Notes under the pieces: generated by a model
Seen by the model: only the letters and a program-made list of their open reading frames with translations
What the model was told of the DNA's origin: nothing
Database searches by the model: none
Assembly: GCF_042643245.1 (NCBI RefSeq)
Contig: NZ_JBHRSK010000004.1
Coordinates: 620,001-684,000 of the forward strand
From: Acidimangrovimonas pyrenivorans
GTDB lineage: Bacteria; Pseudomonadota; Alphaproteobacteria; Rhodobacterales; Rhodobacteraceae
Length of the DNA: 64,000 nucleotides
Direction of reading: 5' to 3'
Position numbers and translations under genes: made by a program
Part shown: positions 59,839 through 64,000 of the stretch, one piece after another
Layout of the letters: every line of letters starts with the position of its first letter
How positions within the stretch are numbered: position 1 is the stretch's first letter

Positions 59839-59860
59839 GGCCCGGGGCTTGCCCTGGGCC
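59839..59860 (+). terminator. Attenuator-like hairpin after the Liv-type binding protein
   Basis: GGCCCGGGGC pairs with GCCCTGGGCC (one G-U), then TTTG. It is 27 bp after the stop and before the ATPase gene, so it should give differential expression of binding protein and permease genes. Confidence 0.55.
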
Positions 59861-59975
59861 TTTGTCATAGCTAAAGCCGCCCGCAGAAGAAAAATAGGCG
59901 CCTCTGGCCCGTCCGGCCCCCCGGGGTTTCCCCCGGTCCGGTACGGCGAACGGAGAGCCCAAGGGGGAGACATAT

Positions 59976-60758
59976 ATGATCGTCGTCGAAGATCTGCACA
60001 AGCATTTCGGCGGGTTCCATGCCGTTGACGGCGCCTCGCTGGAGATCCGCGCAGGCTCGATCACCGGCCTTATCGGTCCCAACGGGGCCGGCAAGACCAC
60101 GCTGTTCAACGTCATCGCCGGGCGGCTGCCGCCGACCTCGGGTCGGGTGATGATGGCCGGCCAGGACGTCACCGGCCTGCCGCCGCACGAGCTGTTCCAC
60201 CGCGGCCTGCTGCGCACCTTCCAGATCGCGCACGAGTTCGGCTCGATGACCGTGCGCGAGAACCTGATGATGGTGCCGGCCGCCCAGTCGGGCGAGACGC
60301 TGTGGAACTGCTGGTTCCGCCGCGGCGCCGTCGCCGCCGAGGAACGCAAGCTGCGCGAGAAGGCGGACGAGGTGCTGGACTTCCTCACCATCACCCATCT
60401 CGCCGACGAGAAGGCGAGCAACATCTCCGGCGGCCAGAAGAAGCTGCTGGAACTCGGCCGGACGATGATGGTCGATGCCAAGATCGTCTTCCTCGACGAG
60501 GTCGGCGCCGGCGTCAACCGCACCCTGCTCAACACCATCGGCGATGCCATCGTCCGGCTCAACAAGGAACGCGGCTACACCTTCTGCGTCATCGAGCACG
60601 ACATGGATTTCATCGCCCGGCTCTGCGATCCGGTGATCGTCATGGCCGAGGGCAAGGTGCTGGCCGAGGGCTCGGCCGACCACATCATGGAAAACGAAGC
60701 CGTGATCGAGGCCTATCTCGGCACCGGCCTGAAGAACAAGGCGAAAGTCGGAGCGTGA
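59976..60758 (+). CDS. LivG-type ABC ATPase
   Basis: 260 aa. Walker A GPNGAGKTT (about 34-42), a LivG-type insert with RTFQIAHEFGSMTVREN, signature NISGGQKKLLELGRTM, Walker B IVFLDEVGAGVN (Glu). LivG-type ATPase of the branched-chain transporter family. GGGGGAGACATAT precedes ATG. It is followed by the LivF-type gene at 59 bp. Confidence 0.94.
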   Translation: MIVVEDLHKHFGGFHAVDGASLEIRAGSITGLIGPNGAGKTTLFNVIAGRLPPTSGRVMMAGQDVTGLPPHELFHRGLLRTFQIAHEFGSMTVRENLMMVPAAQSGETLWNCWFRRGAVAAEERKLREKADEVLDFLTITHLADEKASNISGGQKKLLELGRTMMVDAKIVFLDEVGAGVNRTLLNTIGDAIVRLNKERGYTFCVIEHDMDFIARLCDPVIVMAEGKVLAEGSADHIMENEAVIEAYLGTGLKNKAKVGA

Positions 60759-60817
60759 GGGCGTGCCATGGGCGCGCCCTTTGACGTTCTGACCCACAGC
60801 TTGGGGGACAGAAACCA

Positions 60818-61522
60818 ATGCCATTTCTGATTGGCGAGGCGATGACGGGCGGCTATGGCGCCGTCGACATCCTTCACGATTGCACCGTCGCGGTCGAGAA
60901 GGGCGAGATCGCCGTGATCGTCGGCCCGAACGGGGCCGGCAAATCGACCGCGATGAAGGCGGTCTTCGGGATGCTGAAACTGCGCAGCGGCCACGTGAAG
61001 CTGGACGGCGAGGATATCACCGCGCTCAGCCCGCAGGACCGCGTCGCCAAGGGCATGGCCTTCGTGCCGCAGACCCACAACATCTTCACCTCGATGACCG
61101 TCGAGGAGAACCTCGAGATGGGCGCCTTCCTGCGCCGCGACGACATCTCGGGCACGATGGAACAGGTCTACGAGCTGTTCCCGATCCTGCGCGACAAGCG
61201 CCGCCAGGCGGCGGGCGAGCTTTCGGGCGGCCAGCGCCAGCAGGTCGCCGTCGGCCGGGCGCTGATGACCCAGCCCAAGGTGCTGATGCTCGACGAACCG
61301 ACCGCCGGCGTCTCGCCGATCGTCATGGACGAGCTCTTCGACCGCATCATCGAGGTCGCCCGCACCGGCATCTCGATCCTGATGGTCGAGCAGAACGCCC
61401 GCCAGGCGCTCGAGATCGCCGACAAGGGCTACGTCCTGGTCCAGGGCGCCAACCGCTACACCGACACCGGCGAGGCCCTGCTGGCCGACCCGGAAGTCCG
61501 CAAATCCTTCCTGGGGGGCTGA
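60818..61522 (+). CDS. LivF-type ABC ATPase
   Basis: 234 aa. Walker A GPNGAGKST, signature LSGGQRQQVAVGRALM, Walker B VLMLDEPTAGVSP, and a LivF-type D-loop/H-switch (EQNARQAL). GGGGGA site before ATG 60818. It pairs with the LivG-type gene to drive the permeases downstream, and its stop is 2 bp before the LivH-type start. Confidence 0.94.
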   Translation: MPFLIGEAMTGGYGAVDILHDCTVAVEKGEIAVIVGPNGAGKSTAMKAVFGMLKLRSGHVKLDGEDITALSPQDRVAKGMAFVPQTHNIFTSMTVEENLEMGAFLRRDDISGTMEQVYELFPILRDKRRQAAGELSGGQRQQVAVGRALMTQPKVLMLDEPTAGVSPIVMDELFDRIIEVARTGISILMVEQNARQALEIADKGYVLVQGANRYTDTGEALLADPEVRKSFLGG

Positions 61523-61524
61523 GC

Positions 61525-62535
61525 ATGGATTTCCTCAACGCGATCGTGGCGCTGGCGAACTATGTCGTCATCCCCGCCACCGCCTACGGCGCCCAGCTGG
61601 CGCTCGGCGCGCTCGGCGTGACGCTGGTCTACGGCATCCTGCGCTTTTCCAACTTCGCCCATGGCGACACCATGGCCTTCGGCACCATGGTGACGATCCT
61701 CTTCACCTGGCTGTTCCAGCACTGGGGCATCACCCTCGGGCCGCTGCCCACCGCCCTGCTCGGCCTGCCCTTCGGCATCGCCGCCACGGCCCTTCTGGTG
61801 CTGGGCACGGACCGCGCGGTCTACCGCTTCTACCGCAAGCAGAAGGCGGCGCCGGTGATCCTGGTGATCGTCTCGATGGGCGTGATGTTCATCATGAACG
61901 GCATCGTCCGCTTCATCATCGGCACCGGCGAACAGAACTTCGCCGACGGCACCCGCTTCATCATCAAGGCGGGCAATTTCAAGCGCGCCCTCGGCCTGCA
62001 TGAAGGGCTGGCGCTGAAATCGACCCAGGTGATCACCATCGTCACCGCGGTCATCGTCGTCGCCGCCCTGTTCTGGTTCCTCAACCGCACCCGCACCGGC
62101 AAGTCGATGCGCGCCTTCTCGGACAACGAGGACCTGGCGCTGCTCTCGGGCATCAACCCCGAGCGCGTCGTCGCCATCACCTGGATCATCGTCGCCGCGC
62201 TGGCGACCATCGCCGGGGTGCTCTACGGGCTCGACAAGTCGTTCAAGCCCTTCACCTACTTCCAGCTGCTGCTGCCGATCTTCGCCTCGGCCGTGGTCGG
62301 CGGGCTGGGCAACCCGCTCGGCGCCATCGGCGGCGGCTTCGTCGTCGCCTTCTCGGAGGTCGCGGTCACCTATGCCTGGAAGAAGGTCCTGACCTATCTG
62401 CTGCCGGCCAGCATGGCGCCCGACAGCCTCGTCCAGCTGATGGGGACCGACTACAAATACGCGGTCTCCTTCGGCATCCTCGTCATCGTGCTGCTGTTCA
62501 AACCGACAGGGCTGTTCAAGGGGAAATCGGTATGA
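61525..62535 (+). CDS. LivH-type ABC permease
   Basis: 336 aa inner-membrane permease of the branched-chain amino-acid family. First helix follows MDFLNAIVALANYVVIPATA; the family landmark ILRFSNFAHGDTMAFG is near residue 40; GLGNPLGAIGGGFVVAFSEV is in the late helices. It is coupled to the next gene by an ATGA overlap. Confidence 0.94.
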   Translation: MDFLNAIVALANYVVIPATAYGAQLALGALGVTLVYGILRFSNFAHGDTMAFGTMVTILFTWLFQHWGITLGPLPTALLGLPFGIAATALLVLGTDRAVYRFYRKQKAAPVILVIVSMGVMFIMNGIVRFIIGTGEQNFADGTRFIIKAGNFKRALGLHEGLALKSTQVITIVTAVIVVAALFWFLNRTRTGKSMRAFSDNEDLALLSGINPERVVAITWIIVAALATIAGVLYGLDKSFKPFTYFQLLLPIFASAVVGGLGNPLGAIGGGFVVAFSEVAVTYAWKKVLTYLLPASMAPDSLVQLMGTDYKYAVSFGILVIVLLFKPTGLFKGKSV

Positions 62536-63842
62536 GCACCTCCATGAAGAACGTCTCGCTTTTCGTCGCCGTGGCGGCGCTGTTCATCCTGACCGGCTTC
62601 ATCCAGAGCTGGAACAGCGCCCTGCTCAACATCAATATCGGCCTGATCGGCGCGGTGATGGCGCTCGGCGTCAACATGCAATGGGGCTATGCCGGGCTGT
62701 TCAACGTCGGCGTCATGGGCTTCACCGCGCTTGGCGGGCTGGCCATGGTGCTGATCGCCACGCCCTATGACGGCGGGGCCTGGGCCGCCGGCGGCTGGCG
62801 CATCCTGATCGCGCTGGCAATCGGCGCGGCGACGATCCTCGGCGCGGTCCAGACCTGGATCCGGCTGCCCAAGGGCAAGCCGCGCGTCCTCGCCATGCTG
62901 GCGGTGCTGATCGTCGGCTTCGTCCTCTACCGCATGGTCTTCGATCCGGCGGTCTCGGCGGTCGAGGCGATCAACCCGGCCAGCGCCGGCAATATCGGCG
63001 GCCTCGGCCTGCCGGTGCTGATCGCCTGGCCGGTGGGCGGGCTGATCGCCGCCGGCGCCGGCTGGCTGGTGGCCAAGACGGCGCTCGGCTTGCGCTCGGA
63101 CTACCTCGCCATCGCCACGCTGGGCATCGCCGAGATTATCATCGCGGTGCTCAAGAACGAGGACTGGCTCGACCGCGGCGTCAAGAACGTCACCGGCCTG
63201 CCGCGGCCCTTCATCGTGCCGCTCGAGGTCGACCTGCAGAACAACGCCGGCTTCGTGCAATGGGCCCATAGCTGGGGCTACGACCCGCTGATCGCCTCGT
63301 CGATCGTGGTCAAGCTGCTCTACATGGTGCTGTTCGTCATCGTCCTCGCCATCGTGCTGACCCTGGCCGAAATGGCGCTGAAATCGCCCTGGGGCCGGAT
63401 GATGCGCGCGATCCGCGACAACGAGGACGCGGCCGAGGCGATGGGCAAGGACGTCAAGAAGCGCCACCTGCAGATCTTCGTCCTCGGCTCGGCCGTGATC
63501 GGCATCGCCGGGGCGATGATGGCGACCTACAATGGCCAGTTCGTGCCGACCACCTTCCAGCCGCTGCGCTGGACCTTCCTGATCTGGGTGATGGTGATCG
63601 TCGGCGGCTCGGGCAACAACTGGGGCGCGGTGCTGGGGGCGATGCTGATCTGGCTGCTCTGGGTCCAGGTCGAGCCTCTGGGCAAGCTGCTGATGCATGT
63701 CATCACCATGCCGCTGCCCGACGATTCCGGCCTCAAGCAGCACCTGCTCGACTCGACCCAGCACATGCGTCTGCTGACCATGGGCCTCGTGCTCTTGCTG
63801 GTGCTCCGCTTCAGCCCGCGCGGCCTGATCCCGGAGAAATAG
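62532..63842 (+). CDS. LivM-type ABC permease
   Basis: 436 aa. Landmarks: GYAGLFNVGVMGFTALGGLA, RSDYLAIATLGIAEIIIAVL, WGRMMRAIRDNEDAAEAMGK and GAMMATYNGQFVPTTFQPLR. An extra soluble segment between helices 3 and 5 (about 80-155) makes it longer than E. coli LivM core. Last gene of the operon, with a perfect terminator after it. Confidence 0.94.
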   Translation: MSTSMKNVSLFVAVAALFILTGFIQSWNSALLNINIGLIGAVMALGVNMQWGYAGLFNVGVMGFTALGGLAMVLIATPYDGGAWAAGGWRILIALAIGAATILGAVQTWIRLPKGKPRVLAMLAVLIVGFVLYRMVFDPAVSAVEAINPASAGNIGGLGLPVLIAWPVGGLIAAGAGWLVAKTALGLRSDYLAIATLGIAEIIIAVLKNEDWLDRGVKNVTGLPRPFIVPLEVDLQNNAGFVQWAHSWGYDPLIASSIVVKLLYMVLFVIVLAIVLTLAEMALKSPWGRMMRAIRDNEDAAEAMGKDVKKRHLQIFVLGSAVIGIAGAMMATYNGQFVPTTFQPLRWTFLIWVMVIVGGSGNNWGAVLGAMLIWLLWVQVEPLGKLLMHVITMPLPDDSGLKQHLLDSTQHMRLLTMGLVLLLVLRFSPRGLIPEK

Positions 63843-63863
63843 GCCCCGGCCCATCGCAACGTC

Positions 63864-63892
63864 AAAGGGCGGGCCCATGGGCCCGCCCTTTT
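63864..63892 (+). terminator. Terminator of the Liv-type operon
   Basis: AAAGGGCGGGCCC/GGGCCCGCCCTTT, palindromic, with TTTTCTT after it. It could also stop the convergent Cys-rich gene (63894). Confidence 0.92.
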
Positions 63893-63893
63893 C

Positions 63894-64000
63894 TTATCTC
63901 GCGTCGCAGGCGCAGCCCGGCCCCTTGTGACAGCTCTTCGCGCGCGAGATGCAGCTGTTGCCGCAGGCCTTGCCCGCGCGGCAGATCTTGCAGCATGCGG
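63894..64000 (-). CDS. Cys-rich small protein, C-terminal part (cut by window edge)
   Basis: The minus strand encodes at least 34 residues to a TAA at 63894-63896: ACCKICRAGKACGNSCISRA, then KSCHKGPGCACDAR. Eight Cys in the pattern CC.xC...CGxSCI...CH.GPGCAC match a small family of Cys-rich proteins found next to various genes in proteobacteria, of unknown function; metal binding is suspected only from Cys. The start is outside the window. Confidence 0.8.
   Translation of the reverse strand, partial: ACCKICRAGKACGNSCISRAKSCHKGPGCACDAR

Overview
The window is chromosomal DNA of a high-GC alphaproteobacterium. Gene order, protein families and codon use (strong G/C in third positions) point to the Rhodobacteraceae (Paracoccus/Rhodobacter/Rhodovulum-like); I cannot fix the genus. 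There is no prophage, insertion sequence, CRISPR array, rRNA or recognisable tRNA. Most of the content is core or ABC-transporter-rich metabolic chromosome.

Region by region: (1) 9-8979, minus strand: the envelope/isoprenoid cluster pyrH-frr-uppS-cdsA-dxr-rseP-(47-aa membrane protein)-bamA-ompH. (2) 9026-10941: miaA and an AraC-type regulator. (3) 11299-17549: a four-gene oligopeptide-type ABC transporter whose two ATPases are fused. (4) 17611-21702: CPBP protease, lytic transglycosylase, ssb, aroB-aroK. (5) 21835-25201: a 45-aa membrane peptide, a large exported protein of unknown function, xerD, and a small membrane-protein gene with an apparent one-base frameshift. (6) 25536-31019: DUF2202 ferritin-like protein, CorC/HlyC-type protein, a small unknown protein, a HerA-like (DUF853) ATPase and an IalB-like protein, with two candidate small RNAs between the last two. 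(7) 31173-36343: a minus-strand envelope operon (L,D-transpeptidase, lpxD, a specialised ACP, a ketoacyl synthase) and a divergent DUF882 peptidase. (8) 36576-43153: membrane protein, FMN glutamate-synthase-like protein, PhoX-type phosphatase and a 7TM sensor kinase. (9) 43150-50324: a probable catabolic island with a taurine/nitrate-type ABC transporter, a creatininase homologue, two SDR dehydrogenases, a divergent TetR regulator and an amidase. (10) 50480-55674: GH13 alpha-glucosidase, RNase D, a small-RNA gene with a near-consensus promoter, an orphan peptide-binding protein and an entericidin-like lipoprotein. (11) 55846-63842: class II DAHP synthase, GlxA-type regulator and a complete Liv-type ABC transporter. 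The right edge cuts a Cys-rich small protein.

Points most worth a second look: the candidate small RNAs, which sit in divergent intergenic regions where a terminator cannot serve an mRNA (53547-53634; 29920-30031; 30063-30167); the putative cyclic-amide utilisation island, whose creatininase homologue has Asn where the Mn-ligand His is expected; a four-copy family of GC-rich hairpin elements that open with a GAAATA-like box; and several perfect operator-like palindromes (41217-41238, 11162-11176, 35623-35659, 48223-48239).
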